Under the pieces are notes generated by a model that worked only from the letters and a program-made list of their open reading frames with translations, searched no databases and had not been told where the DNA came from. From Fodinibacter sp963707895 (GTDB lineage Bacteria > Actinomycetota > Actinomycetes > Actinomycetales > Dermatophilaceae), in contig CAVPRS010000010.1 of the NCBI GenBank assembly GCA_963707895.1, positions 124,001 through 188,000 on the forward strand: a DNA stretch of 64,000 bases. The letters are read 5' to 3'. This document shows, in pieces, positions 1-8,456 of the stretch; position 1 is the first letter of the stretch, and the number at the start of each line of letters is the position of its first letter. A program made the translations under genes and the position numbers.

Positions 1-1998
1 GCGGGTGAGCAGAACACCGTGCTGCTCGGCGCCACGGGCACCGGCAAGTCGGCCACGACGGCCTGGCTGGTCGAGCAGGTGCAGCGCCCCACCCTGGTCA
101 TGGCCCCGAACAAGACGCTGGCGGCGCAGCTCGCCAACGAGTTCCGCGAGCTGCTGCCGAACAACGCCGTCGAGTACTTCGTCAGCTACTACGACTACTT
201 CCAGCCCGAGGCCTACATCCCGCAGACCGACACCTACATCGAGAAGGACTCCTCGATCAACGACGAGGTCGAGCGGCTGCGGCACAGCGCCACCAACAGC
301 CTGCTCACCCGCCGCGACGTCATCGTGGTCGCCTCGGTGTCCTGCATCTACGGCCTCGGCACCCCGCAGGAGTACGTCGACCGGATGGTGCGGCTGCGGG
401 TCGGCGACGAGCTCCAGCGCGACGACCTGCTCCGGCGGTTCGTGCAGATGCAGTACACGCGCAACGACCTCGCCTTCACCCGCGGCACCTTCCGGGTGCG
501 CGGCGACACCGTCGAGATCATCCCGATGTACGAAGAGCTCGCCGTGCGCATCGAGTTCTTCGGCGACGAGATCGAGGCCGTCTACACGCTGAACCCGCTC
601 ACCGGTGAGGTCGTTCGCGACGAGCAGGAGATGTACGTCTTCCCGGCGTCGCACTACGTCGCCGGCCCTCAGCGGATGGAGCGTGCGATCGCCGGCATCG
701 AGCACGAGCTCGAGGAGCAGCTGGCCCTGTTCGAGAAGCAGGGCAAGCTGCTCGAGGCGCAGCGGCTGCGGATGCGCACCACCTACGACATCGAGATGAT
801 GCGCCAGATCGGCTCCTGCTCCGGCATCGAGAACTACTCGATGCACATCGACGGGCGGTCGCCCGGCACCGCTCCCAACTGCCTGCTCGACTACTTCCCC
901 GAGGACTTCCTGCTCGTCATCGACGAGTCGCACGTCACCGTGCCGCAGATCGGCGCGATGTACGAGGGCGATGCCTCCCGCAAGCGCAGCCTGGTCGACC
1001 ACGGCTTCCGGCTGCCGTCGGCCATGGACAACCGGCCGCTGAAGTGGGAGGAGTTCCTCGGGCGGATCGGGCAGACCGTCTACCTCTCGGCCACCCCCGG
1101 CCCCTACGAGCTGGCGAAGGCCAGCGGCGTCGTCGAGCAGATCATCCGCCCCACCGGCCTGGTCGACCCCGAGATCATCCTCAAGCCGACCAAGGGGCAG
1201 ATCGACGACCTGCTCCACGAGATCGGCACCCGCTCCGCGAAGAACGAGCGCGTCCTGGTCACCACGCTCACCAAGAAGATGGCCGAGGACCTCACCGACT
1301 ACCTCCTCGACAAGGGCGTGCGGGTGCGCTACCTGCACTCCGACATCGACACGCTGCGCCGCGTCGAGCTGCTCCGCGAGCTGCGACTGGGCGAGTTCGA
1401 CGTGCTCGTCGGCATCAACCTGCTCCGCGAGGGGCTCGACCTGCCCGAGGTCTCGCTCGTCGCCATCCTCGACGCCGACAAGGAGGGCTTCCTGCGCTCG
1501 GCCCGCAGCCTGATCCAGACCATCGGCCGCGCCGCCCGCAACGTGTCCGGCCAGGTGCACATGTACGCCGACAAGGTCACCCCCTCGATGGCCGAGGCGG
1601 TCGAGGAGACCTCGCGCCGGCGTGAGAAGCAGGTCGCCTACAACCTCGAGCGCGGCATCGACCCGCAGCCGCTGCGCAAGAAGATCGCCGACATCACCGA
1701 CCTGCTCAACCGCGAGGACGCCGACACCGAGGAGCTGCTCGGCTCCGGCCGGGCCCGCTCGCGCGGCAAGAGCGACGGCGGGCGCGGCGGTCGCGGTGCG
1801 GCATCCGCCGACATCGCCCTCGGCGCCCGCCGGTCCGAGCCGGTGGCGGCCGCCGACCTCGCCGGGCTGATCCAGGAGCTCACCGCCCAGATGCACCAGG
1901 CGGCCGGCGACCTGCACTTCGAGCTCGCCGCCCGCATCCGCGACGAGATCGGAGACCTGAAGAAGGAGCTGCGCCAGATGAGCGAGGCCACCAAGTGA
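1..1998 (+). CDS. uvrB: UvrB, excinuclease ABC subunit B (5' truncated)
   Basis: This is the helicase-like subunit of nucleotide excision repair; it receives damaged DNA from UvrA and recruits UvrC. The frame is open from base 1, so the true start lies before the window; about 30-40 residues should be missing. Walker A GATGTGKS comes at visible residues 10-17. The beta-hairpin motif YYDYFQPEAY, a DExH-like VIDESH and the helicase C-terminal block with QTIGRAARN follow. A UVR domain that binds UvrC closes the protein (last ~45 residues), after an Arg/Gly-rich linker around bases 1750-1850. The stop overlaps the next start by 4 nt. uvrA and uvrC lie elsewhere in the window, not in an operon with it. 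Confidence 0.97.
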   Translation, partial: AGEQNTVLLGATGTGKSATTAWLVEQVQRPTLVMAPNKTLAAQLANEFRELLPNNAVEYFVSYYDYFQPEAYIPQTDTYIEKDSSINDEVERLRHSATNSLLTRRDVIVVASVSCIYGLGTPQEYVDRMVRLRVGDELQRDDLLRRFVQMQYTRNDLAFTRGTFRVRGDTVEIIPMYEELAVRIEFFGDEIEAVYTLNPLTGEVVRDEQEMYVFPASHYVAGPQRMERAIAGIEHELEEQLALFEKQGKLLEAQRLRMRTTYDIEMMRQIGSCSGIENYSMHIDGRSPGTAPNCLLDYFPEDFLLVIDESHVTVPQIGAMYEGDASRKRSLVDHGFRLPSAMDNRPLKWEEFLGRIGQTVYLSATPGPYELAKASGVVEQIIRPTGLVDPEIILKPTKGQIDDLLHEIGTRSAKNERVLVTTLTKKMAEDLTDYLLDKGVRVRYLHSDIDTLRRVELLRELRLGEFDVLVGINLLREGLDLPEVSLVAILDADKEGFLRSARSLIQTIGRAARNVSGQVHMYADKVTPSMAEAVEETSRRREKQVAYNLERGIDPQPLRKKIADITDLLNREDADTEELLGSGRARSRGKSDGGRGGRGAASADIALGARRSEPVAAADLAGLIQELTAQMHQAAGDLHFELAARIRDEIGDLKKELRQMSEATK

Positions 1999-2351
1999 GC
2001 GACGACGCCTCCGCGTCGAGCAGCCCGCTGGCCTCCTACGCGCTCGCCAAGCCGGGTGCCTGGGCCGACCAGCCCTGGGAGGGCGACCACGTCGCCAAGG
2101 TCGGCGCCAAGATCTTCTGCTTCCTCGGCGACGAGGGCATCGGGGTCAAGTGCGGCACCCGGGCCGAGGCCGACGAGTGGCTCGCCGAGTACCCCGACGA
2201 CGCGTCGGTCATGGCCTACATCGGCCGCCACGGCTGGAACAGCCTGCGAATCGGTGGGGCGATCCCCACGAGTGCCCTGCGCGAGGCGGTCGACACGTCC
2301 TACGACCTGGTCGTCGCCACCCTGCCGAAGTCCAAGCGCCCTCAGGCCTGA
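1995..2351 (+). CDS. MmcQ/YjbR family protein
   Basis: A 118-residue protein that matches the MmcQ/YjbR (CyaY-like fold) family, small proteins proposed to bind DNA but with no settled function. The C-terminal signature HGWNSLRIGG...REAVDTSYDLVVATLPKS is typical. The GTG start lies inside the uvrB stop region (overlap GTGA), which suggests translational coupling to uvrB. Homologues are often encoded beside repair or housekeeping genes, so linkage to uvrB is not proof of a repair role. The family call is from pattern memory. Confidence 0.8.
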   Translation: MSDDASASSSPLASYALAKPGAWADQPWEGDHVAKVGAKIFCFLGDEGIGVKCGTRAEADEWLAEYPDDASVMAYIGRHGWNSLRIGGAIPTSALREAVDTSYDLVVATLPKSKRPQA

Positions 2352-2370
2352 CCACGCGGCCGGCCGGCCT

Positions 2371-2392
2371 GAACACCGCTCAGCCGGTGTTC
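2371..2392. terminator. Bidirectional hairpin between yjbR-like gene and ppc
   Basis: GAACACCG pairs with CGGTGTTC (8 bp, loop of 6). It lies in the 28-bp gap of two convergent genes and includes the ppc stop codon. There is no clear T run, as is usual for actinobacterial terminators. Confidence 0.5.
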
Positions 2393-5037
2393 TGCAGCCC
2401 CGCCGCCAGCCCGTTGATGGTCAGCAGCAACGGTCGGTGCCAGTGGGCTGCGGCCTCCTCCCCGTGCGCCCGCACCTCCGACAGCCCGCGCAGCTGCAGG
2501 TGGCTGAGCATGTCGACGAACGGCCGACGCAGCCGAACTGCCGTGTGCAGGTGCGGTTTCCGTTCGAGCATCTCGTCCTGGTCGAGCAGCCGCAGCACCT
2601 CGCGCCGGGTGCGCGCCAGCTCCTCGAGCACCTGCTCGGCCAGGTCGGGGCGCCCACCCAGCGCCAGGAACTGCTCGGCCAGCCGGTCGTCGGTCTTCGC
2701 CAGGCTCATCTCGGCGACGTCGACCAGGGCCGCGAACACCGGCCACTCCCGGTAGGCCTCGCGGGCCTGCTCCAGGTCGTCGAGGGCTGCCAGCCCGCTG
2801 CCCAGGCCGTACCAGCCCGGCAGGTTGACCCGGGTCATCGACCAGGCGAAGACCCACGGGATGGCCCGCAGGTCGTCGAGGCTGCGCCCGGACTCGGCCC
2901 CGCTGCGCCGCGAGGGTCGCGACCCCAGCCGCAGGTCGGCGAGCAGGTCGAGCGGGCTCGCCGTGGCGAAGAAGTCGGCGAACCCGGGCTGCTCGACCAG
3001 CGCCCGGAAGGCGGTGCGGCTGGCGTCGTCGACGGCGGCGGCCACACCGGCGTACCGCACCAGGGCCTCGTCACGTGCCCGGGCGTGGGCGGGCGAGTCG
3101 GTGAGCAGCACGGCCGAGGCCACGCGCTCGAGGTGCTTCTCGGCGATCCGGATGTCGGCGTAGCGCGCGAAGATCACCTCGCCCTGCTCGGTGACCTTGA
3201 AGCGGCCGTCGACCGACCCGGTCGGCTGCGCCGCGATCGCCCGGTGCAGCGGACCGCCGCCACGGCCGAGCGAGCCACCCCGGCCGTGGAAGAGGGTCAG
3301 CGTCACCGAGTGCCGTGCGGCCCACTCGACGAGGGCGAGCTGGGCCCGGTGCAGGGCGAGGGTCGCGGAGGCCGGCCCCACGTCCTTGGCCGAGTCGGAG
3401 TAGCCGAGCATCACCTCGACCTCGTGGTCGACCACCTCGAGCCAGGCCCGTGTCGACGGCAGCCCCATCCACTCCTCGAGCGTCGTGTCGGCGGCGTCGA
3501 GGTCGGCGCCGGTCTCGAACAGCGGCACGACGTCGAGGGCCAGTGGACGGGTCCCGACCGCGAGGCGGGCCAGGGCGCGCACCGCAGCGAGGTCGGCCGC
3601 CGACTGGCTGAACGACACGACGTAGCGCCCGCAGCTGCGCCGTCCCCAGCGCTGCTGCAGCCAGGCCATGACCCGCAGGGTGTCGAGCACCTCGCGCGTC
3701 GCCGGGCTCACCGCGCCGGTCAGCTCCGGCCAGCCGTCCGTGGCCAGCCGGTCGAGCACCACCACGTCGGATGCCGCCGCGGCCGGGTCGGTGGGTCGGC
3801 CTCCGCCCGCGGGCAGCAGGCCGAGCAGCTCGGTGAGGGCGGCCCGGTGCACCGCGCTGTGCTGGCGCACCTCGAGCTCGGCGAGGTGGAAGCCGAAGGT
3901 CCGCAGCATCCACACGACGTCCTGCAGCTCGCCGTGGGCCGCGCGGGCGTCGCCGGCCGCGACGAGCGAGTCCTGCACCAGGGTGAGGTCCTCGAGGGCC
4001 TCGTCGGGCCCGGAGTAGGCCAGGCCGGCCGACTCCCGGCGGGTCGCGTCGAGCCGGGCGGCCACGACGAGCAGCTTCTGCCGGTGCGGCTCGTTGGGGG
4101 AGTCCTTGGTGACCTCGGCGAGCAGCCGCGGGTGGGCCGCGGCGTCGTTGGACAGCGCGTCGCGCAGGGCGGCCGTCGCCGGCGTCGACTCCTCGTCGAC
4201 CGTGATCATCCGGGCCACCCGGTCGACGGCGTCGTGCAGGATCTGCAGTGCCTGGTCGGCGTGGGCCGCCACCGTCTCGCGGGTCACCTCTGCGGTGACG
4301 AAGGGGTTCCCGTCGCGGTCACCCCCGACCCACGAGCCGAACCGGACGATCGGTGGCATCGGTGCCGCCCCGGGGTCGATGTCGCCCAGTGCGCTCTCGA
4401 CGGCCCGCTGGAAGCGCGGCACCGCGTGCACGAGCGACTGCCGGAAGACGGTGAGCACGGTCTTCACCTCGTCGGCCGGGGTGGGCCGGGTGATCCGCAG
4501 GGTCGAGGTGCGCTGCAGGATGTCGATGTCCTCGAGCATCCGGCGGCGGGCCTGGGCGCGCTCCGAGGGGCCCGACTCGGAGTCGTCGTGGGCGTCGAGG
4601 CTGGCGGCGATCCGTCGCAGGGCCGTGGCCACCGCACGCCTACGGGCCTCGGTGGGGTGGGCCGTGAGCACCGGGTGGATCCGCATCCGCTCGATCCGGG
4701 CCCGTGCGTCGGGTCCACAGGCCGCGACGGCCGGGCCGATGTCGCCGGTGTCGGTGCCGCCCCCGAACTCGCCGTCCTCGCGCCGGAGCGACCTGGCCCG
4801 CTGGCGCTCCTCGGCGAGGTTGGTCAGGTGCAGGTGGACCGTGAGCAGCCGGGCGATCCGTTCGGTGGTGTCGGGGTCGAGGGCGGCGACCAGCTCGGTG
4901 GGGGCGTCGGGGTCGTCGGCCCGGCAGCGGGCCTCCAGCTCGTCGGTGATGTCGAGCAGGTCGGCACGCCCGGACTCGACCACCACCTGCCGGTGCAGGG
5001 AGGTGAGGAGGGACAGGTCGTCGAGCATGCTCGCCAT
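2380..5037 (-). CDS. ppc: Phosphoenolpyruvate carboxylase
   Basis: Catalyses PEP + bicarbonate to oxaloacetate + phosphate, the anaplerotic step feeding the TCA cycle, in the cytosol. The 885 residues are full length for bacterial PEPC. The catalytic His signature HPTEARRR is at residues 127-134. GYSDSAKDVGPA and the glycine-rich loop FHGRGGSLGRGGGP (bicarbonate/PEP site) follow in order, and the protein ends LQNTG as the family does. The ATG start is supported by a -10 box (TAGGCT, 5045-5050 on the minus strand) ending 7 nt before it, so the mRNA is probably leaderless. It is divergent from terC. Confidence 0.97.
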   Translation of the reverse strand: MASMLDDLSLLTSLHRQVVVESGRADLLDITDELEARCRADDPDAPTELVAALDPDTTERIARLLTVHLHLTNLAEERQRARSLRREDGEFGGGTDTGDIGPAVAACGPDARARIERMRIHPVLTAHPTEARRRAVATALRRIAASLDAHDDSESGPSERAQARRRMLEDIDILQRTSTLRITRPTPADEVKTVLTVFRQSLVHAVPRFQRAVESALGDIDPGAAPMPPIVRFGSWVGGDRDGNPFVTAEVTRETVAAHADQALQILHDAVDRVARMITVDEESTPATAALRDALSNDAAAHPRLLAEVTKDSPNEPHRQKLLVVAARLDATRRESAGLAYSGPDEALEDLTLVQDSLVAAGDARAAHGELQDVVWMLRTFGFHLAELEVRQHSAVHRAALTELLGLLPAGGGRPTDPAAAASDVVVLDRLATDGWPELTGAVSPATREVLDTLRVMAWLQQRWGRRSCGRYVVSFSQSAADLAAVRALARLAVGTRPLALDVVPLFETGADLDAADTTLEEWMGLPSTRAWLEVVDHEVEVMLGYSDSAKDVGPASATLALHRAQLALVEWAARHSVTLTLFHGRGGSLGRGGGPLHRAIAAQPTGSVDGRFKVTEQGEVIFARYADIRIAEKHLERVASAVLLTDSPAHARARDEALVRYAGVAAAVDDASRTAFRALVEQPGFADFFATASPLDLLADLRLGSRPSRRSGAESGRSLDDLRAIPWVFAWSMTRVNLPGWYGLGSGLAALDDLEQAREAYREWPVFAALVDVAEMSLAKTDDRLAEQFLALGGRPDLAEQVLEELARTRREVLRLLDQDEMLERKPHLHTAVRLRRPFVDMLSHLQLRGLSEVRAHGEEAAAHWHRPLLLTINGLAAGLQNTG

Positions 5038-5044
5038 GCCGAGC

Positions 5045-5050
5045 AGCCTA
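5045..5050 (-). promoter_or_regulatory. -10 box of ppc, leaderless type
   Basis: TAGGCT on the minus strand ends 7 nt before the ppc ATG, which places +1 at or next to the start codon. No convincing -35 is seen. Confidence 0.5.
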
Positions 5051-5092
5051 GGGTCGCACCGCTCCGGTTCGTCGAGGGCGTTCGCCCCTCGG

Positions 5093-5098
5093 TAGAGT
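5093..5098 (+). promoter_or_regulatory. -10 box of terC, leaderless type
   Basis: TAGAGT ends 7 nt before the GTG start at 5106. There is no Shine-Dalgarno sequence between them. It is divergent from the ppc promoter about 45 bp away. Confidence 0.5.
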
Positions 5099-5105
5099 TC
5101 TCCCG

Positions 5106-6128
5106 GTGACCCTCGCGATCCTGCCGACCGCCACCGAGTCCCTCGACCTGGACCCGTGGGTCTGGTGGGTGACGATCGGCGTCGCCGCCGCGGTCCTCGC
5201 CTTCGACGTCGTGTGGATCGCCCGCAACCCGCACCGCCCGTCCAACCGCGAGACGGGCCTGGCCCTGGGTGGGTACGTCGGTGCGGCCATCCTCTTCGGG
5301 CTCGGGATGTGGTACTTCGCGGGGGCCCAGCTGGCCGGCGAGTTCTATGCCGGCTGGCTGACCGAGTACTCGCTGTCGGTCGACAACCTGTTCATCTTCA
5401 TCCTGATCATGGCGAAGTTCGCCGTGCCCGAGAAGCTCCAGCAGTTCGCACTGATGGTCGGCATCGTCATCGCGATCATCCTGCGTGGCCTGTTCATCTG
5501 GCTCGGCGCCGCCGCCATCGAGCAGTTCAGCTGGGTCTTCTACATCTTCGGTGCCTTCCTCCTCTACACCGCGTGGAAGCTGATCAGCGGGGGCGAGAGC
5601 GACGACGACGAGTACGAGGAGAACCGCTTCATGAAGTTCGTGGAGAGCCGGTTCCCCGCGACCAAGGACTACGACGGCACCAAGCTGTTCACGGTCCAGA
5701 ACAGCAAGCGGCTGGCCACCCCGCTGTTCTTCGTGATCATCGCCCTGGGAACCACCGACCTGCTCTTCGCGCTCGACTCGATCCCGGCGATCTACGGGCT
5801 GACCAAGGAGCCCTACATCGTGCTCACGGCCAACCTGTTCGCCCTGATGGGCCTGCGCCAGCTCTACTTCCTCATCGGTGGGCTGCTCAAGCGGCTGGTG
5901 TACCTCAGCATCGGGCTGGCCGTGCTGCTCGCCTTCATCGGCGTCAAGCTGCTGCTGCACGCGCTGCACGAGAACGAGCTGCCGTTCATCAACGGCGGCG
6001 AGAACGTCCCGGTGCCGGAGATCCCGATCTGGATGTCGCTCGCGGCCATCGTCCTCATCCTGGGCACCACGACGGTCCTCAGCCTGATGAAGACCCGCCG
6101 CGACGAGCGCGACGCCCTCGACGCCTGA
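5106..6128 (+). CDS. TerC family integral membrane protein
   Basis: A 340-residue multi-pass inner-membrane protein of the TerC/Alx family. Members are linked to tellurite resistance and, in better-studied cases, to Mn export that supports metalation of exported proteins. About eight hydrophobic segments are visible. The family's acidic intramembrane motifs SVDNLFIF (about residues 90-97) and FALDSIPAI are intact, and an acidic cytoplasmic loop (ESDDDEYEE) separates the two halves. The GTG start follows a -10 box by 7 nt. The actual substrate cannot be read from sequence. Confidence 0.9.
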   Translation: MTLAILPTATESLDLDPWVWWVTIGVAAAVLAFDVVWIARNPHRPSNRETGLALGGYVGAAILFGLGMWYFAGAQLAGEFYAGWLTEYSLSVDNLFIFILIMAKFAVPEKLQQFALMVGIVIAIILRGLFIWLGAAAIEQFSWVFYIFGAFLLYTAWKLISGGESDDDEYEENRFMKFVESRFPATKDYDGTKLFTVQNSKRLATPLFFVIIALGTTDLLFALDSIPAIYGLTKEPYIVLTANLFALMGLRQLYFLIGGLLKRLVYLSIGLAVLLAFIGVKLLLHALHENELPFINGGENVPVPEIPIWMSLAAIVLILGTTTVLSLMKTRRDERDALDA

Positions 6129-6141
6129 CCCGGGCCGACGC

Positions 6142-7017
6142 TCACGCCCCGGTCGACTCCGCGGGGTCCTTGCGCGCGCCCAGCCCCAGCACCAGCGCGG
6201 ACGCGGCGACGACCAGCCCCATGCCGAGCAGCTGGGTCGGCGTCAGCACCTGGTCGAGCACGATCAGCCCGGCGAGGGCCGCCGCAGCGGGTTCGAGGCT
6301 GAGCAGGATGCCGAACACCTTCGCCGACAGCCGCCGCAGGGCCAGCAGCTCGAGCGAGTACGGGAGCACCGACGAGAGGACGGCGATGCCGAGCCCCTTG
6401 ACCAGGGTCTCGGGGGTCCACTGCGGGACCGACCCCAGACCGAGCGGGAGCGTGACCGCGGTGGCGATGACCATGGCCAGGGCCAGCCCCTCGAGCCGGG
6501 GGAACGCCGCGCCGGTGCGCCCGGACAGCACGATGTAGGCCGCCCAGAACGCGCCCGCCGCCAGCGCGAGCGCGATGCCGACCCACTCGAGCTCGTCGAG
6601 CGGGGTGCTCAACGCCTCCGAGATGAGCACGACACCGAGCCCGGCGGCGACGACCGCCACGGCATCCACGAGCCGGCGGGACAGCACCGCCGCCAGGGTG
6701 AGCGGGCCGATGAACTCGATGGTCACGGCCACGCCGATCGGCAGGTGCGCCAGCGAGCTGTAGAAGGTGAAGTTCATCGCGCCCAGTGCGACACCGAAGG
6801 CGATGACGGTGCGCCAGGCCTGTTTCGAGTGACCCCGCCACCGCGGCCGCACGGCGACGAGCAGGATGGCCGTGGCGAACAGCAGCCGGATGACGACCGA
6901 GCCGCCGGCGCCGATGACCGGGACCAGGGTTGCCGCCAGCGCGCCGCCGAACTGCACCGAGACGATGCCCGCCAGGACCAGGACGGGTGCTGGGACCCGG
7001 TCGGCGGCTGATGTCAC
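6142..7017 (-). CDS. EamA/RhtA-type drug/metabolite transporter
   Basis: A 291-residue inner-membrane protein of the DMT superfamily with ten hydrophobic segments in two repeated EamA halves. It is similar in layout to the RhtA threonine/homoserine exporter group. Conserved-looking pieces are the FTFYSSLAHLPIGVAVTIEF region and the repeat-two segment ending LEPAAAALAGL. The GTG start sits 6 nt after a minus-strand -10 box, TAGCCT (7024-7029). It converges on terC with a 13-bp gap and no obvious terminator. An amino-acid or small-metabolite export role is inferred from the family only. Confidence 0.85.
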   Translation of the reverse strand: MTSAADRVPAPVLVLAGIVSVQFGGALAATLVPVIGAGGSVVIRLLFATAILLVAVRPRWRGHSKQAWRTVIAFGVALGAMNFTFYSSLAHLPIGVAVTIEFIGPLTLAAVLSRRLVDAVAVVAAGLGVVLISEALSTPLDELEWVGIALALAAGAFWAAYIVLSGRTGAAFPRLEGLALAMVIATAVTLPLGLGSVPQWTPETLVKGLGIAVLSSVLPYSLELLALRRLSAKVFGILLSLEPAAAALAGLIVLDQVLTPTQLLGMGLVVAASALVLGLGARKDPAESTGA

Positions 7018-7023
7018 CGGCTC

Positions 7024-7029
7024 AGGCTA
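7024..7029 (-). promoter_or_regulatory. -10 box of the EamA transporter gene, leaderless type
   Basis: TAGCCT on the minus strand ends 6 nt before the GTG start at 7017. No Shine-Dalgarno sequence is present. Confidence 0.45.
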
Positions 7030-7096
7030 GTCATGATGTGTGCCTCTGCCAGTCGCGGGCCGTCCGAGGACCGTCGTCGCGACGCCGACCAGGTGC

Positions 7097-7126
7097 TAGC
7101 GTCCGCCATCGACCGCCCGAACGGTC
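7097..7126 (+). promoter_or_regulatory. Promoter and 5'-UTR hairpin of GNAT gene
   Basis: A -10-like TAGCGT (7097-7102) precedes a small stem-loop, GACCG-CCCGAA-CGGTC (7111-7126), that directly abuts the AGGAGG ribosome-binding site (7127-7132). The hairpin could limit access to the site; this is inference. Confidence 0.35.
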
Positions 7127-7137
7127 AGGAGGACGCA

Positions 7138-7935
7138 GTGGCCGAGGACGACCGGGTGTGCTCCGCGGCTGAGCCCGCGGTCGCGGCCTTCGTGGCAGCG
7201 ATGCGCGGTCTGTTCGGCGCCCTTCCCGAGGGTGAGTGGACCGAGGGGCCCGGCCTGGTCACCTACGCGACCGGCCTGATGGTGCCGCGGTTCAACGGTG
7301 TCGTGCTGCTCGGGCCCGACGCCGACGAGGCCGCCGCGGCGGCCTGGCTCGACGAGCTCGCCTTCCGCGGCCTGCCCTTCGCCCTGCTCAGCCGGCCGGC
7401 AGCACCCGCCTGGGTGGCACCGCTGGCCGCCACCTACGGGCTGACCCACGTGGAGCAGGAGCCGATGATGGTCCACGTCGACCCGGACACGGTGAAGGAG
7501 CCGCTCGCCGCGGGCAGCCTGGCCGGGCTCACGGTCGACGTCGTCGACGGGGCCGACCCCGAGCAGGTCCGCACGGGGCAGCAGCTGCTGGCCGACGGGT
7601 TCGAGGTGTCGGTCGAGCTCGTGGGGCCCGTCATGGCAGCGGAGGTCGTGTCGCTACCGGGTGTCCGGGCGTACGTGGGGCGCACGGGGGGAGTGCCGTG
7701 CTGCGCGGGACTGGGTTCGGTGGACGATGGGCACATCGGCGTGTTCAACATCGCGACGCCGCCGGCGCTGCGGCGACGCGGCTTCGGTGCGGCCGTCACG
7801 GCTCGGGTCGTCGCCGACGGGGTCCGCGCCGGCGCGCGCACGGCGTACCTCCAGGCGAGCACCATGGGGTACCCGGTGTACGAGCGGATGGGGTTCCGCA
7901 CCGTCGAGACGTGGCCCTGCTTCTATCCCGGCTGA
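7138..7935 (+). CDS. GNAT family N-acetyltransferase
   Basis: A 265-residue protein with a C-terminal GNAT fold: the acetyl-CoA loop ATPPALRRRGFG, then AYLQASTMGYPVYERMGFR, the usual beta-bulge/alpha-4 end. The N-terminal half is a divergent domain without a clear second acetyl-CoA loop. The GTG at 7138 was chosen over an in-frame ATG at 7033 because a perfect AGGAGG lies 5 nt upstream and the extra 35 residues look non-coding. The substrate is unknown. Confidence 0.8.
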   Translation: MAEDDRVCSAAEPAVAAFVAAMRGLFGALPEGEWTEGPGLVTYATGLMVPRFNGVVLLGPDADEAAAAAWLDELAFRGLPFALLSRPAAPAWVAPLAATYGLTHVEQEPMMVHVDPDTVKEPLAAGSLAGLTVDVVDGADPEQVRTGQQLLADGFEVSVELVGPVMAAEVVSLPGVRAYVGRTGGVPCCAGLGSVDDGHIGVFNIATPPALRRRGFGAAVTARVVADGVRAGARTAYLQASTMGYPVYERMGFRTVETWPCFYPG

Positions 7936-7962
7936 CGGAGTCGTGAGCCGGCGTCGAGTGAG

Positions 7963-8328
7963 CTACTCGCACCCGACCCCGTCACCATCAGGGTCGAGCT
8001 CGACCGAGTACCCAGGATCACCCGCGTGAATCGGCGCCGCCCCGGCGAGTCGAACGGCGTCGCAGTTCTCGTAGGGCCCGCCGGGCGGAGCGACCGTCCC
8101 CTGCGTGGGCTGCGGCGGGGCCGGCCCGGCCGTTGCCGGACTGGTGGCGACCACCTGGAAGACAGGAGACAGGCTGGCGCCGACCACGTAACCGGCGCCG
8201 ATGATCGCCACGGCGAGCAAGGCGATCAGGAGTGCGTACTCAACCGCTGTCGACCCTCGCTGGCCGAGGGCCCTCATGGCCATGGCGCGAGCGACTGCGT
8301 TCATGCCGATGCCCCCCATACTGCCCAT
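7963..8328 (-). CDS. Flp-type pilin fused to an Excalibur domain
   Basis: A small predicted secreted protein (about 121 residues; starts at 8328, 8319 or 8304 are possible). A short basic leader ends ALGQRG, followed by STAVEYALLIAL, the type IVb (Flp) prepilin site. Cleavage is expected after Gly25, with the conserved Glu-Tyr at +5/+6 and a hydrophobic helix to about residue 57. A Pro/Thr/Ala-rich linker leads to a C-terminal Excalibur domain: YENCDAVRLAGAAP...GDPGY, ending with the EF-hand-like loop DPDGDGVGCE. Excalibur domains are calcium-binding extracellular modules, and I know of no standard architecture joining one to a Flp pilin. No tad assembly genes are in the window. Confidence 0.7.
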   Translation of the reverse strand: MGSMGGIGMNAVARAMAMRALGQRGSTAVEYALLIALLAVAIIGAGYVVGASLSPVFQVVATSPATAGPAPPQPTQGTVAPPGGPYENCDAVRLAGAAPIHAGDPGYSVELDPDGDGVGCE

Positions 8329-8456
8329 GGGAATGGCGCGGCCGACCTCACCCCACCCCTGGTGATGATGCCCCTGCAGCAGCCGGCAGCTTCCTTTGTA
8401 CTGCACGGTTCGAGGGATCGGTAGTGGGAGGACAGAAAGTTGGGGTGACGCCCCGA

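Noticed and set aside
2056..5109. A ~1000-codon open frame on the plus strand opposite ppc
   Set aside because: It is composed of Arg/Pro/Gly/Val-rich filler without any domain, exactly antisense to an intact PEP carboxylase; in such GC-rich DNA long antisense frames are common.
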